DNA from: Proteus columbae
GTDB taxonomy: Bacteria; Pseudomonadota; Gammaproteobacteria; Enterobacterales; Enterobacteriaceae
DNA: 64,000 nucleotides
Reading direction: 5' to 3'
Assembly (NCBI RefSeq): GCF_009914335.1
Contig: NZ_CP043925.1
Coordinates: 1,302,001-1,366,000 of the forward strand
This document shows positions 48,615 to 58,407 of this stretch, in pieces. The notes below the pieces were generated by a model. That model did not search any database, was not told where the DNA came from, and saw nothing but the letters and a program-made list of their open reading frames with translations. Position numbers and translations under genes: made by a program. Each line of letters opens with the position of its first letter. The first letter of the stretch is position 1.

Positions 48615-50729
48615 ATGCGCTCTCTGTTTGCCAGCACAGGCCGAGGTCTGGAAGAACTATTAAAATCTGAACTTGAACACTTAGGTGCTCAGGCTTGCCA
48701 GATAACACAAGGCGGTGTTTATTTTCGTGCTGATGATAAAACCATGTATCAGTCTTTACTTTGGAGCCGTTTAGCGTCGCGTATTATGTTGCCGTTAAAT
48801 GAATTCAATGTTTATAGTGATCTAGACTTATATCTTGGTGTGCAGGCAATTGATTGGAGTGAGATTTTTACTGTTGATCAGACTTTTGCTATTCATTTTA
48901 ATGGCACGAATGACATTATTCGCAATAGCCAATATGGTGCATTAAAAGCGAAAGATGCCATCGTTGACTCATTCCAACGTAAAATAGGGCAACGTCCAGA
49001 TGTCGCTAAACAATCTCCTGATATCCGCTTAACTATCCATCTTCATAAAGAAAAAGCCTCGCTATCTTTAGACTTAAGTGGCGATGGTTTACATCAACGT
49101 GGTTATCGTGATTTAACAGGTCAAGCGCCTTTAAAAGAAAATTTAGCTGCTGCTATTATTATGCGTTCAGGTTGGAAAACTGACACACCATTAATCGATC
49201 CAATGTGTGGCTCTGGTACATTATTAATTGAAGCAGCGATGATGGCGACTGATTGTGCGCCAGCATTAAATCGTGTGCATTGGGGATTCCGTCATTGGTT
49301 AGGCCACGATGAAGCGCTATGGAAAGAAGTGACTCATGAAGCTTTTGCCCGTTTCCGTGAAGGCAAAAAGAATACAACAGCGCGTTTTTATGGCTTTGAT
49401 GTTGATAGACGTGTGTTGGATATGGCGAGAGCCAATGCCCGCAGAGCGGATGTGGCTGAACTGATTACATTTGCTCACGGTGATGCAGCTAAACTGACAA
49501 ACCCTGTTTCAACAGAAATAAAAGGGACAATTATCAGCAATCCACCTTATGGTGAGCGTTTAGAAAGTGAGCCTGCATTAATTGCTCTGCATAGCCAATT
49601 AGGAAGAGCGATAAAAGCACATTTCCCAGGTTGGAGATTGTCACTATTTAGTGCATCACCTGAACTGTTAAGTTGCATTCAATTACGTGCTGAACGAGAG
49701 TTCAAAGCAAAAAATGGTCCTCTTGATTGTGTACAAAAGAACTATTTACTTTCTGATACACCATCCACGATTAACACTGGACTTGCGGAAGATTTTGCAA
49801 ACCGTTTACGTAAAAATGAGAAAAAACTCGCGAAATGGGCAAAACAACAGCAAATTGAATGTTATCGCTTATACGATGCGGATTTACCTGAATATAATGT
49901 TGCTGTAGACCGTTACGGCGATAAAGTGGTTATTCAAGAGTATGCACCACCTAAAACAGTTAATGAACACAAAGCCCGCCAGCGTTTATTTGATGTAATT
50001 AGCGCAACAATGGAAGTACTGGCATTACGTTCTGATCAACTGATTTTAAAAACACGCCAGCGCCAAAAAGGTAAGCAGCAGTATGAAAAAATGGCCGAAA
50101 AAGGTGATTTCTTCTTAGTTGACGAGTTTGGTGCAAAATTCTGGGTAAATCTAACCGATTACCTCGATACAGGATTGTTCTTAGATCACCGTATTGCACG
50201 AAAAATGCTGGCTGAAATGAGTAATGGAAAAGACTTCTTAAATCTTTTTGCCTATACCGGTACGGCTTCTGTTCATGCAGGAATTGGTGGTGCAAAAAGC
50301 ACAACAACCGTTGATATGTCCCGTACTTATCTTGAATGGGCTGAGAAAAACTTCCAAGCGAATGGCTTATCAGGTAGACAACACCGTTTAATGCAAGCAG
50401 ATTGCATTCAATGGTTAATGCAGAGCAACGAACAATTTGATGTGATCTTTATCGATCCGCCTACGTTTTCTAACTCAAAACGAATGGAAAACACCTTTGA
50501 TGTACAGCGTGATCACATTGAACTAATGAAACATTTAAAACGTTTGTTGAGAAAAGGCGGAACAATTATGTTCTCAAATAACAAACGTGGATTCAAAATG
50601 GAACATGACGAGTTAGCAAAAATTGGGTTGTGTGCAAAAGAGATAACACAGAAAACATTATCACAAGACTTTGCACGTAACCGTCAAATTCACAATTGCT
50701 GGCTGTTAACTCATGCTGGTGAGGAATAA
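48615..50729 (+). CDS. rlmL: 23S rRNA methyltransferase RlmL (RlmKL), bifunctional
   Basis: RlmKL makes m7G2069 and m2G2445 in 23S rRNA. From ATG 48615 the length is 704 residues (E. coli 702), starting [20 protein letters not shown]. An N-terminal THUMP domain is followed by the RlmL methyltransferase with [13 protein letters not shown] and SNPPYGER, and then the RlmK methyltransferase with [13 protein letters not shown] and [15 protein letters not shown] or ATG extension to 48579 is not conserved. AGGTGG lies about 10 nt before ATG 48615. uup begins 6 bp after the stop. Confidence 0.96.
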   Translation: MRSLFASTGRGLEELLKSELEHLGAQACQITQGGVYFRADDKTMYQSLLWSRLASRIMLPLNEFNVYSDLDLYLGVQAIDWSEIFTVDQTFAIHFNGTNDIIRNSQYGALKAKDAIVDSFQRKIGQRPDVAKQSPDIRLTIHLHKEKASLSLDLSGDGLHQRGYRDLTGQAPLKENLAAAIIMRSGWKTDTPLIDPMCGSGTLLIEAAMMATDCAPALNRVHWGFRHWLGHDEALWKEVTHEAFARFREGKKNTTARFYGFDVDRRVLDMARANARRADVAELITFAHGDAAKLTNPVSTEIKGTIISNPPYGERLESEPALIALHSQLGRAIKAHFPGWRLSLFSASPELLSCIQLRAEREFKAKNGPLDCVQKNYLLSDTPSTINTGLAEDFANRLRKNEKKLAKWAKQQQIECYRLYDADLPEYNVAVDRYGDKVVIQEYAPPKTVNEHKARQRLFDVISATMEVLALRSDQLILKTRQRQKGKQQYEKMAEKGDFFLVDEFGAKFWVNLTDYLDTGLFLDHRIARKMLAEMSNGKDFLNLFAYTGTASVHAGIGGAKSTTTVDMSRTYLEWAEKNFQANGLSGRQHRLMQADCIQWLMQSNEQFDVIFIDPPTFSNSKRMENTFDVQRDHIELMKHLKRLLRKGGTIMFSNNKRGFKMEHDELAKIGLCAKEITQKTLSQDFARNRQIHNCWLLTHAGEE

Positions 50730-50735
50730 TTTACA

Positions 50736-52664
50736 ATGCCGTTAATTAGTTTGACTGGGGCTTATTTATCTTTCAGTGATGCCCCACTATTAGATAGCAC
50801 CGATTTATTTATTGAAGAAAATGAACGCGTTTGTTTAGTTGGGCGCAATGGTGCGGGTAAATCAACACTATTAAGAGTGTTATCTAAAGAGCAACCTTTA
50901 GATGATGGTCAAGTTGTTTATGAGCAAGATCTTGTAACTGCTCGCTTACAGCAAGATCCCCCAAGAGATATTGAAGGCACTATTTTTGACTTTGTTGCAG
51001 AAGGCGTTGAAGAAGATGCTAAATATCTAACGGATTATCACCATATTTCTAAACTGATTGAGACAGACCCTTCTGATAAAAATCTCAATAAAATGGCAGA
51101 GCTACAAGAAGTACTTGATAGTCGTAACTTGTGGTTGCTTGATAGCCGAATTGCAGAAGTACTAGAAAAACTCGGTTTAGAGGGTGAAGCAGAGCTTTCT
51201 TCTTTATCAGGTGGTTGGTTAAGAAAAGCAGCATTAGGGCGCGCACTAGTCAGTGCACCAAGAGTATTATTTTTAGATGAACCAACAAACCACCTTGATA
51301 TTGAAACGATCCTTTGGCTTGAGAAATTCTTAAAAGATTTCCAAGGAAGTATCGTGTTTATTTCCCATGACCGTTCATTTATCCGTAATATGGCAACGCG
51401 TATTATCGATCTTGATCGTGGAAAACTTTCTTCATGGCCGGGAAATTACGATAAGTATCTTGAAAGTAAAGAAGAAGCATTGCGTGTTGAAGAGCAACAA
51501 AACGCAGAGTTCGATCGCAAATTAGCGCAAGAAGAAGCGTGGATACGCCAAGGCATTAAAGCACGACGTACTCGTAACGAAGGTCGTGTAAGAGCATTAA
51601 AAGCACTACGTGTTGAGCGTAGCGAACGCCGTGAAGTGTTAGGCAGTGCTCGTATGCAGGTCGAAGAAGCAACTCGCTCTGGTAAAATTGTATTTGAACT
51701 TGAAGATGTTAATTACAGCATTGGAATGCGTAAGTTAGTTCGTGACTTTTCTGCCAAAGTACAACGTGGTGATAAAATTGCGCTGGTGGGGCCAAATGGT
51801 TGCGGTAAAACCACTTTATTGAAACTCATGTTAGGTGATTTAAAAGCAGACAGCGGACGAGTTCATTGTGGTACTAAGCTTGAAGTCGCTTACTTTGATC
51901 AGCACCGTGCGGCACTTGATCCTGATAAAACAGTGATGGATAACCTTGCAGAAGGTAAGCAAGAGGTGATGGTAAATGGCCGTCCTCGCCATGTACTTGG
52001 TTATTTGCAAGATTTCTTATTCCCACCTAAACGTGCGATGACTCCTGTTCGCGCACTTTCAGGGGGTGAGAGAAACCGTCTATTATTGGCACGTTTATTC
52101 TTAAAACCTAGTAATTTACTAATTCTCGATGAGCCAACCAATGATCTCGATGTTGAAACATTGGAATTACTAGAAGAGCTCGTTGATGCTTACCAAGGCA
52201 CTGTTTTACTGGTTAGCCATGACCGTGAATTTGTTGATAATAGTGTTACTGAGTGTTGGATCTTTGAAGGTGATGGTGTTATTAACAGCTACGTTGGTGG
52301 ATATTACGATGCTCAGCAACAACGAGCACAGTCGGTTTCACTAAAGAGTGAGACAAATAAATCACGCAACGCACCAGAAAAAGCTGAAAAAGAAACAAAA
52401 GTGAAAGATAGCTCTAAAAAGAACACTCGTACTAATAAGTTAAGTTATCATTTGACACGAGAGCTTGAGCAACTTCCCGCTAAATTAGAAAGCTTAGAAA
52501 CGCAGTTAAGTGAATTACAAGAAGAAGTAAGTGGGGCGGATTTCTTTACTCGTCCTCATGAAGAGACAGAAAAAGTCTTAAAGGCGCTTGCTGACAAAGA
52601 ACAAGAACTTGAAACGGCTTTTGACAGATGGCAAGAGCTAGAATTGATGCAAAACGGCGAATAG
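50736..52664 (+). CDS. uup: ABC-F ATPase Uup
   Basis: Uup is a ribosome-associated ABC-F protein also linked to suppression of transposon precise excision. The 642 residues hold two ABC cassettes. The first has GRNGAGKSTLL near 37 and LSGGWLRKAALGRAL/VLFLDEPTNHLD near 155-190. The second has GPNGCGKTTLL near 351 and LSGGERNRLLLARLF/LLILDEPTNDLD near 440-470. A C-terminal coiled-coil DNA-binding domain (about 570-640, rich in Leu, Glu and Lys) is present. It is 6 bp after rlmL and so likely co-transcribed. Confidence 0.96.
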   Translation: MPLISLTGAYLSFSDAPLLDSTDLFIEENERVCLVGRNGAGKSTLLRVLSKEQPLDDGQVVYEQDLVTARLQQDPPRDIEGTIFDFVAEGVEEDAKYLTDYHHISKLIETDPSDKNLNKMAELQEVLDSRNLWLLDSRIAEVLEKLGLEGEAELSSLSGGWLRKAALGRALVSAPRVLFLDEPTNHLDIETILWLEKFLKDFQGSIVFISHDRSFIRNMATRIIDLDRGKLSSWPGNYDKYLESKEEALRVEEQQNAEFDRKLAQEEAWIRQGIKARRTRNEGRVRALKALRVERSERREVLGSARMQVEEATRSGKIVFELEDVNYSIGMRKLVRDFSAKVQRGDKIALVGPNGCGKTTLLKLMLGDLKADSGRVHCGTKLEVAYFDQHRAALDPDKTVMDNLAEGKQEVMVNGRPRHVLGYLQDFLFPPKRAMTPVRALSGGERNRLLLARLFLKPSNLLILDEPTNDLDVETLELLEELVDAYQGTVLLVSHDREFVDNSVTECWIFEGDGVINSYVGGYYDAQQQRAQSVSLKSETNKSRNAPEKAEKETKVKDSSKKNTRTNKLSYHLTRELEQLPAKLESLETQLSELQEEVSGADFFTRPHEETEKVLKALADKEQELETAFDRWQELELMQNGE

Positions 52665-52671
52665 CCAACCG

Positions 52672-52696
52672 AAAACGGGGCATCACGCCCCGTTTT
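52672..52696 (+). terminator. Hairpin between uup and pqiA
   Basis: AAAACGGGGC and GCCCCGTTTT are perfect 10-bp arms with a 5-nt loop. Some T residues follow. It probably ends the rlmL-uup message before pqiABC. Confidence 0.82.
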
Positions 52697-52749
52697 ACTT
52701 TCTGGATTAAATATTCTTTTATTGATTATTCTAAATAAGAGGTGTCGCT

Positions 52750-54039
52750 GTGTGCTCTGGTCAACAACATCGTCATGAACATAAACATGAGCAAATATTA
52801 TGTCCTCAGTGCGATCTGGTGGTCAGTGTTCCTGAATTAGTACAAGGAACAAAAGCAACATGCCCTCGCTGCCATACTGTGCTAACTGCACGTTGGCGCC
52901 AACCTTTTTATCAACCTGTTGCGTTAGCAATCAGCGCATTGTTTATGCTGTTAATGGCGAGCCAATTTACTTTTGTTAGTATGGAAGTGGCAGGTATTGC
53001 TAATAATGTCACACTGATGCAAATTCCAACGGTGATGTTTAGTGAAAACTACGTTGAACTAGGTGCCTTTTTCCTATTGTTTGTGCAGATTGTGCCCGCT
53101 TTTTGCATGATCGCAATCTTGCTTCTTTGCACACCTGTTAAATTACCAAGAAAGCTACAAATTTGGTTATCGCGTATTTTATTTCAACTAAAATCGTGGT
53201 GTATGGCAGAAATTTTTCTTGCAGGAATTTTAGTTAGCTTTGTAAAATTAATGGCTTATGGTGATATTGGGCTGGGGTTGAGTTTCCCACCTTATGTGCT
53301 TTATTGCTTATTTCAAATTCGTGCTTTCCAATGTCTTGATAGACATACTTTATGGGAAAAATTAGAGCCTCGTCCTGCTTATCCTGACATAGAATCGGGT
53401 AAGCCGGGATTAAAACAAGGTGTAAGATTATGTCGTTCATGTACGGCAATTTTACCTGCCGACCAATATGAATGTAGTCGTTGTGAAGTCAAAGGACATG
53501 CAAGAAGGCCGAAAAGTTTGCAATGGACAGTATCACTGTTGATTACTTCGTTGATCCTCTATATCCCCGCGAATTTATTGCCGATTATGGTGACTGAATC
53601 ATTGGGTAATAACCTTTATTCAACCATTATGGCAGGGGTCATTTTGCTCTGGGAAGATGGTTCTTATCCTGTTGCAATGGTGATATTTATTGCCAGTATT
53701 ATGGTGCCAAGTTTAAAAATGGTAGCAATAGCTTGGTTGTGTTGGGATGCACACAAATCTAATGGGAAAAGAGATCCTGCTAGAATGCATTTTCTCTACG
53801 AAGTTGTTGAATATGTAGGGCGTTGGTCGATGATTGACGTCTTTGTAATTGCTGTTTTAGCTTCATTAGTCAGAATGGGACGTCTGATGAGCATCTATCC
53901 TGATTTTGGTGTGGTGCTATTTGCATTGGTTGTAGTGCTAACTATGTTCTCTGCAATGATGTTTGATCCTCGGTTGACGTGGGATAAGTGTACAACCGAT
54001 GATGATAAACCCACGATTAAGGAGCCTAAGGGTGACTGA
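52750..54039 (+). CDS. pqiA: Intermembrane transport protein PqiA
   Basis: PqiA is the inner-membrane partner of the PqiABC lipid-transport system and is paraquat-inducible in E. coli. The 429 residues start at a GTG with GAGGTG upstream. The N-terminus is His-rich (QQHRHEHKHEQ) ahead of the first zinc ribbon, CPQC and CPRC at residues about 18-45. Four membrane helices follow, then a second ribbon (CRSC...CSRC) near 225-245 and four more helices. It overlaps pqiB by 8 bp. Confidence 0.95.
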   Translation: MCSGQQHRHEHKHEQILCPQCDLVVSVPELVQGTKATCPRCHTVLTARWRQPFYQPVALAISALFMLLMASQFTFVSMEVAGIANNVTLMQIPTVMFSENYVELGAFFLLFVQIVPAFCMIAILLLCTPVKLPRKLQIWLSRILFQLKSWCMAEIFLAGILVSFVKLMAYGDIGLGLSFPPYVLYCLFQIRAFQCLDRHTLWEKLEPRPAYPDIESGKPGLKQGVRLCRSCTAILPADQYECSRCEVKGHARRPKSLQWTVSLLITSLILYIPANLLPIMVTESLGNNLYSTIMAGVILLWEDGSYPVAMVIFIASIMVPSLKMVAIAWLCWDAHKSNGKRDPARMHFLYEVVEYVGRWSMIDVFVIAVLASLVRMGRLMSIYPDFGVVLFALVVVLTMFSAMMFDPRLTWDKCTTDDDKPTIKEPKGD

Positions 54040-55684
54040 AAAGAATGAAACTGCTTTAACTGAAGCAAAAATTAACAAACTAAAAAGCTGGTCTCCAGTT
54101 TGGATCATACCACTTGTCACCTTACTGATAGGTGCATGGATACTTTATTATCATTTCAGCCATCAGGGTCCAGAAGTTACATTAATTACCTATAATGCAG
54201 ATGGCATTGAAGCAGGTAAAACCAAAATTAAAAGCCGCAGTGTGGATATCGGTTTAGTTGAAAGTGTCACACTCGATAGCAATTTTAGTCGCGTTATCAT
54301 CACAGCGCGCCTTGATACTGGCATGAAAGAGTTATTACGTGCAGATACCGCATTCTGGGTTGTAAGACCGCAAATAGGTAAAGAGGGTGTAACGGGTTTA
54401 GGCACCTTGCTTTCAGGCGCATATATTGAGCTACAACCAGGATTAACGGGTAAAGAAGAAGATGAGTTTAATCTTCTTGATGCACCGCCACTTGCTTCGC
54501 CTGATGCAAAAGGTATTCGCATTAATTTAGTGAGTGAAAAAGCAGGTCAATTAAATGCAGGTGACCCAGTTTTATTTAGAGGTTACCAAGTTGGTTCAGT
54601 TGAAACCAGTGAGTTCAATATTGATACAAGAGATATGCATTATCAACTCTTTATCAAAGCACCTTATGACAAAATGGTGACATCTAATGTGAGATTCTGG
54701 AAAGATTCAGGTATCGCCTTTGATATGTCTTCATCGGGTGTTCGTGTTGAAATGGCATCACTTTCCACATTGTTTAGTGGTGGCGTTAGTTTTGATGTTC
54801 CAGACGGATGGTTACCAGGCGATCAAATTGCACCTAAAACAGAATTTAAACTTTACGATAATGAGAAGAGCATTCAAAACTCGCTATATACTGATTATCG
54901 CAGTTACATTATGTTTTTCTCTGATTCTGTAAGGGGATTACAGGCGGGGGCACCTGTTGAATTCCGTGGAATTCGCATGGGTACTGTTGTTCAAGTACCT
55001 TATTACACTAAAGGCATGCAACAATCACTGGATAAAGATTTTCGTATTCCAGTGCTAATTCATGTTGAACCAGAGCGTTTTGCTAATGATGTTGGTGAAA
55101 GTTTTGACTTCGTCAAAGAGATCACTTCAGCCTCTAATAATGGGCTAAGAGCCTCTTTAAAATCGGGAAATCTTTTAACTGGTGCGCTTTATATTGACCT
55201 TGATTTCTACCCTGATGCAACAAAATGGGAAGGCCCTCAAGAAGTTGCTGGTTTCCAACAAATACCGACTACAAGTTCAGGTTTAGCGCAAATTCAGCAA
55301 AAAGTCATGACATCACTTGATAAGATCAACAATCTTCCTGTTGAGCCAATGCTTAAAGAGATGACGGCAACGTTAGCTGAAAGCCAAAAAGCAGTTGCTG
55401 AAGCGAAAGAGACACTAAAAGCATTGAATACCATGATTGGTAGTGATGAATTTAGAAATCTTCCTAATGATATTCAACAGTCATTGAAAGAGATTAATCG
55501 CAGTATGCAAGGCTTCCAACCGGGCTCTCCTGCATACGGAAAAATGATTGATAATATGCAGCAGCTTGATCAGGTTTTAAGAGAGATGCAGCCTTTATTG
55601 AAAACATTGAACAATAAGAGCAACGCATTAATTTTTGAAGCGAAGGAAGGTAAAGATCCAGAACCGAAGAGGGCTGAAAAATAA
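54032..55684 (+). CDS. pqiB: Intermembrane transport protein PqiB (three MCE domains)
   Basis: PqiB forms a periplasm-spanning hexameric tube for lipid transport. Starting at GTG 54032 it has 550 residues (VTEKNETALTEAKINKLKSW...), close to E. coli PqiB (546). AAGGAG lies 7 nt upstream and decides this start over ATG 53999. One membrane helix (about 25-45) is followed by three MCE domains beginning near 50, 165 and 285, recognisable by DGIEAGKT, DPVLFRGYQVGSVE and APVEFRGIRMGTV. A C-terminal helical needle (about 420-530) completes it. It overlaps pqiA by 8 bp and pqiC by 1 bp. Confidence 0.95.
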   Translation: MTEKNETALTEAKINKLKSWSPVWIIPLVTLLIGAWILYYHFSHQGPEVTLITYNADGIEAGKTKIKSRSVDIGLVESVTLDSNFSRVIITARLDTGMKELLRADTAFWVVRPQIGKEGVTGLGTLLSGAYIELQPGLTGKEEDEFNLLDAPPLASPDAKGIRINLVSEKAGQLNAGDPVLFRGYQVGSVETSEFNIDTRDMHYQLFIKAPYDKMVTSNVRFWKDSGIAFDMSSSGVRVEMASLSTLFSGGVSFDVPDGWLPGDQIAPKTEFKLYDNEKSIQNSLYTDYRSYIMFFSDSVRGLQAGAPVEFRGIRMGTVVQVPYYTKGMQQSLDKDFRIPVLIHVEPERFANDVGESFDFVKEITSASNNGLRASLKSGNLLTGALYIDLDFYPDATKWEGPQEVAGFQQIPTTSSGLAQIQQKVMTSLDKINNLPVEPMLKEMTATLAESQKAVAEAKETLKALNTMIGSDEFRNLPNDIQQSLKEINRSMQGFQPGSPAYGKMIDNMQQLDQVLREMQPLLKTLNNKSNALIFEAKEGKDPEPKRAEK

Positions 55685-56256
55685 TGAAATACATCATTGG
55701 GGTATTTGTATTGATGCTAACGGCATGTTCAAGTCAGATTGATAAAACGTATTATCAGTTGCCCGATGTTTATCAAGGTGGCGTGTCAGAACAAGTCTCG
55801 ACAACACAGTCAGCCAAGAAGCCCCAAATTTGGGTTCAGCCGATCCGTTTGTCTAATATGCTAGTTAATGCAGGAATTGTTTATCAAACGACGGATATTA
55901 ACTATACCGTGGCTAACCAACATTTATGGATTAATCCACTTGATCAGCAATTACAACAGAACCTTATTTCAGGTTTAACAAAAGCATTGCCGGATACAGT
56001 TGTTGCTAATCAACCGGTTGAAGATAATCTTGCGAAATTAACCGTTACCGTTAATTACTTCCAAGGTCGTTATGATGGGCAAGTGATTATTTCAGGTGAC
56101 TGGATCTACGCTGAAAATAATAAGGTTATTAATCAGCCATTTTCTTTAGTTTTAACACAAACGGAAGATGGTTATCCTGCTTTAGTGCGTACATTAGGGC
56201 AGGGATGGGAGCAAGTTGTTTCTGAGATAGCGAAAGCAATTCAAGCTCAATACTAA
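55684..56256 (+). CDS. pqiC: Outer-membrane lipoprotein PqiC
   Basis: PqiC is the outer-membrane lipoprotein that caps the PqiB tube. The 190 residues begin MKYIIGVFVLMLTACSSQ, a lipoprotein signal with lipobox LTAC and lipidated Cys15. Ser at +2 is compatible with outer-membrane sorting. The rest matches the ABC-type transport auxiliary (DUF330) domain. Its ATG overlaps the pqiB stop by one base, so pqiABC is one tightly coupled operon, ending in a terminator. Confidence 0.93.
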   Translation: MKYIIGVFVLMLTACSSQIDKTYYQLPDVYQGGVSEQVSTTQSAKKPQIWVQPIRLSNMLVNAGIVYQTTDINYTVANQHLWINPLDQQLQQNLISGLTKALPDTVVANQPVEDNLAKLTVTVNYFQGRYDGQVIISGDWIYAENNKVINQPFSLVLTQTEDGYPALVRTLGQGWEQVVSEIAKAIQAQY

Positions 56257-56279
56257 CTGACTTAGCATTACGTTTATTT

Positions 56280-56329
56280 AAACCCAATATTCTCTTAAAT
56301 TGTATTTAAGTTGAATATTGGGTTTTTGT
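56280..56329 (+). terminator. Terminator of pqiABC
   Basis: AAACCCAATATT and AATATTGGGTTT form a 12-bp outer stem. The 22-nt interior can itself pair (CTTAAA / TTTAAG). A T run follows. Confidence 0.85.
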
Positions 56330-56926
56330 TTATATCTAAAAGAGAAAAGGTGAAGAAGAGTTAAACTTGGCGTATTGCATAGCATTTTTTTAGAAGATAT
56401 GTAACTTGTATTTGAAGAGTTTGAATTAATAGAAGTATGTAAGAGGTATTAATAGCTTATTTTACCTCCAATGATGGCTAATTCCTTAATAAAGCAAAGG
56501 TAATTAAAAAGAGTTTTCTACGAAAAAATAAAAATAGAGCAAAAAGTTATATTTATAAACTAAGTCTTATATTGACATAAACTTAAAAATAAACATTATT
56601 ATATCTTATTTAATTTATTGATTTTCTAAGATAAAAATAAATAAAGTTGTTTTCAATTAATAATATTTATTAAATGTCAATAGTTTATGTTTTGTTTGAA
56701 TATAACCCATTAAAAGAATTAGATAATATTTAAATCAAATCATTAAATAAAATAAATAATAACATTGGGTATTACATTTTTAGCTGGCTCAACATCACAA
56801 ATATGACATTTGTATTAACTTCTTTACTTGCTTAAATGCGTAATAAAGCGTATCAATTTATAGTGGTTGTTGAAAAAACAATCATTATCTTTCCGCTTAA
56901 ACTTAGAACGTGAGGGTTGTCTAGAT
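56330..56926. other. Long AT-rich region upstream of rmf
   Basis: About 600 bp with no credible gene. Composition is extremely AT-rich between about 56520 and 56760. The rmf promoter and leader must lie in the 3' part. An upstream in-frame extension of rmf (ATG 56867) exists but is not conserved. CAAAT-ATGAC-ATTTG at 56799-56813 is a short palindrome. Such AT-rich DNA could also be an H-NS target, which is speculation. Confidence 0.5.
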
Positions 56927-57097
56927 ATGAAAAGACAGAAACGAGATCGTTTAGCAAGAGCATTATCGAAAGGTTATCAAGCTGGTATGCAAGGTCGTTC
57001 AAAAGAACTTTGCCCTTATTTCGCCATTGATGCGCGTTCACATTGGCTTGGAGGTTGGCGACAGGCGATGGAAGATCGCCCTAGTCTGGTAAAATAA
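56927..57097 (+). CDS. rmf: Ribosome modulation factor
   Basis: RMF dimerises 70S ribosomes into 100S particles in stationary phase. From ATG 56927 the protein has 56 residues, MKRQKRDRLARALSKGYQAG..., matching E. coli RMF (55), including GRSKELCPY and WLGGWRQAMEDR. The start is fixed by this match. TGAGGGTTG upstream is the likely ribosome-binding region. It lies between pqiABC and fabA as in E. coli, but with an insertion-sequence scar downstream. Confidence 0.96.
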   Translation: MKRQKRDRLARALSKGYQAGMQGRSKELCPYFAIDARSHWLGGWRQAMEDRPSLVK

Positions 57098-57261
57098 ATA
57101 ACCCGTCGTAGTGAAATATATCATGGCTAATTTTGAGTCCTATTGAATATTATCACTAAGATTTTACCGACAATCAAAACGAGGGTTATTTATATATTCC
57201 TATGTACATATTGAGCATAGGACAATTTGGGTATAAATAACAAACAATCAATTTGGATATA
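57098..57261. other. rmf 3' region with a long-range inverted repeat
   Basis: TAAATAACCC (57095-57104, across the rmf stop) and GGGTTATTTA (57183-57192) are perfect 10-bp inverted arms 78 nt apart. They could fold the rmf message 3' end. A small hairpin CCTATG/CATAGG follows at 57199-57221. No gene is seen. Confidence 0.45.
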
Positions 57262-57292
57262 AAAAAGGCTTACATTTTTGTAAGCCTTTTTA
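57262..57292. terminator. Bidirectional intrinsic terminator
   Basis: AAAAAGGCTTAC and GTAAGCCTTTTT are perfect 12-bp arms with a short loop. It could end rmf on the plus strand and the truncated minus-strand gene at 57314-57379. Confidence 0.85.
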
Positions 57293-57313
57293 CGTTATAT
57301 TGTCATTATTTTT

Positions 57314-57379
57314 TTATTCTGATCCATGAGAGTTTCTACGTAAACGAAATCCATAAATAGTAAGAAAAATAGCAAGTAT
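57314..57379 (-). pseudogene. Possible last codons of a membrane-protein gene cut by the IS
   Basis: On the minus strand the codons read ILAIFLTIYGFRLRRN and end SHGSE before a TAA at 57314. This is a hydrophobic helix followed by a basic end, typical of a membrane-protein C-terminus. The frame is closed by a TGA at the junction with the tnpB remnant, near 57380. A strong terminator sits just downstream on that strand. The family cannot be identified from 21 residues. Confidence 0.4.
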
Positions 57380-57584
57380 TCACTGTTGCGGTCACAAAAT
57401 GCCGGAGATGCCGTTAAATAAACGCATCTGGCAATGTCCTGAGTGCGGAGTTGAACATGATCGCGATATCAACGCGGCAATCAACATCGAACACAAGGGT
57501 ATACTGGAATTACAGGCGGCGGGTCTCGTCGTCTCTGCCCATGGAGGCCAGCATAAATCCGTCGCAGAGACGGTTGCGGCCTAG
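57380..57584 (+). pseudogene. tnpB: 3' end of an IS200/IS605-family tnpB gene
   Basis: The last about 65 codons of a TnpB/OrfB transposon protein remain. They read HKMPEMPLNKRIWQ, then CPECGVEHDRDINAAINI, the C-terminal zinc finger plus RuvC-III motif with its catalytic aspartate (HDRDINAA), and end at TAG 57582. Only the distal Cys-x-x-Cys of the finger is complete. The first knuckle is broken at the left junction near 57380. The rest of tnpB and the left end are missing. The stretch is clearly more GC-rich than its surroundings, supporting foreign origin. ATG 57399 is an internal methionine, not a real start. Confidence 0.85.
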
Positions 57585-57627
57585 GAAGTGGGAAGCCTAG
57601 CTCGACAGGGCGGGGAGCAGTCACTAG
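57380..57627 (+). mobile_element. Remnant of an IS200/IS605-family element with right end
   Basis: The tnpB fragment is followed by about 40 nt of GC-rich sequence (GGGAAGCC, AGCTCGACAGGGCGGGGAG) ending near TCACTAG, typical of the right end of tnpB-bearing elements. In intact elements this part encodes the 3' scaffold of the TnpB guide (omega) RNA. The left end and tnpA are absent, so it is immobile. The exact right boundary is estimated. Confidence 0.7.
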
Positions 57628-57850
57628 GATTACTTGTTTATCTTACATACAGCTTATCTTTCTCTCTTAAAATAAAACATTATTTTAAGAATCTAAAAGA
57701 TAAACAATCGACAGCATGTATTGATAAAAACTGAGTTGAATATGATCTGTTTTTTATAAAAAAATAAATATGCTGTTATCATAGATAAAAAAATACCGTG
57801 TACTTTATGTTACACGGTATTTCTATAATAGGTTCGGGTGGTTATCTATC
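57628..57850 (-). other. Spacer between the IS remnant and fabA with the fabA terminator
   Basis: AT-rich DNA without a gene. The fabA terminator lies at 57791-57822 on the minus strand: AAATACCGTGTA and TACACGGTATTT are perfect 12-bp arms with an 8-nt loop, followed by T residues. Confidence 0.75.
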
Positions 57851-58369
57851 TTAGAATGCAGTTGTATCTTTAAATAAGCCAACTTTTAAGTCTTTTGCTT
57901 CATAAATCAGCTTACCATCAACATACACTTCACCATCGGCAATACCCATGATCAGTTTACGATTGATAACACGTTTGAAATCAATTTTATAGGTAACTTT
58001 TTTTGCTGTTGGTAATATTTGTCCAGTGAATTTAACTTCACCAACACCAAGCGCACGGCCTTTACCTTCACCACCAAGCCAGCCAAGATAGAAACCAACA
58101 AGTTGCCACATGGCATCTAGGCCTAAGCAACCTGGCATAACAGGATCATTCACGAAGTGGCAATCAAAGAACCATAAATCTGGCTTGATATCGAATTCTG
58201 CTTCGATAAAGCCTTTATTATGGGTGCCGCCATCTTCTGTCATTTTAATGATGCGATCCATCATTAGCATATTACCAGATGGCAGTGGTGGGCCATCTTG
58301 GCCAAATAATTCACCACGGCCTGAAGCAATGAGGTCTTCTTTAGAATAAGATTCGCGTTTATCAACCAT
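57851..58369 (-). CDS. fabA: 3-hydroxydecanoyl-ACP dehydratase/isomerase
   Basis: FabA dehydrates 3-hydroxydecanoyl-ACP and isomerises the product, starting unsaturated fatty acid synthesis. The 172 residues equal E. coli FabA. The hot-dog fold active site has His in [14 protein letters not shown] near residue 71 and Asp in [12 protein letters not shown] near 85. Conserved FadR and FabR sites lie just upstream. The only other gene on this strand, lonH, ends 83 bp before it. Confidence 0.98.
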   Translation of the reverse strand: MVDKRESYSKEDLIASGRGELFGQDGPPLPSGNMLMMDRIIKMTEDGGTHNKGFIEAEFDIKPDLWFFDCHFVNDPVMPGCLGLDAMWQLVGFYLGWLGGEGKGRALGVGEVKFTGQILPTAKKVTYKIDFKRVINRKLIMGIADGEVYVDGKLIYEAKDLKVGLFKDTTAF

Positions 58370-58407
58370 TGTCTATATAGCCTTTATCAAGTGTAAGACA
58401 ACAGAAT

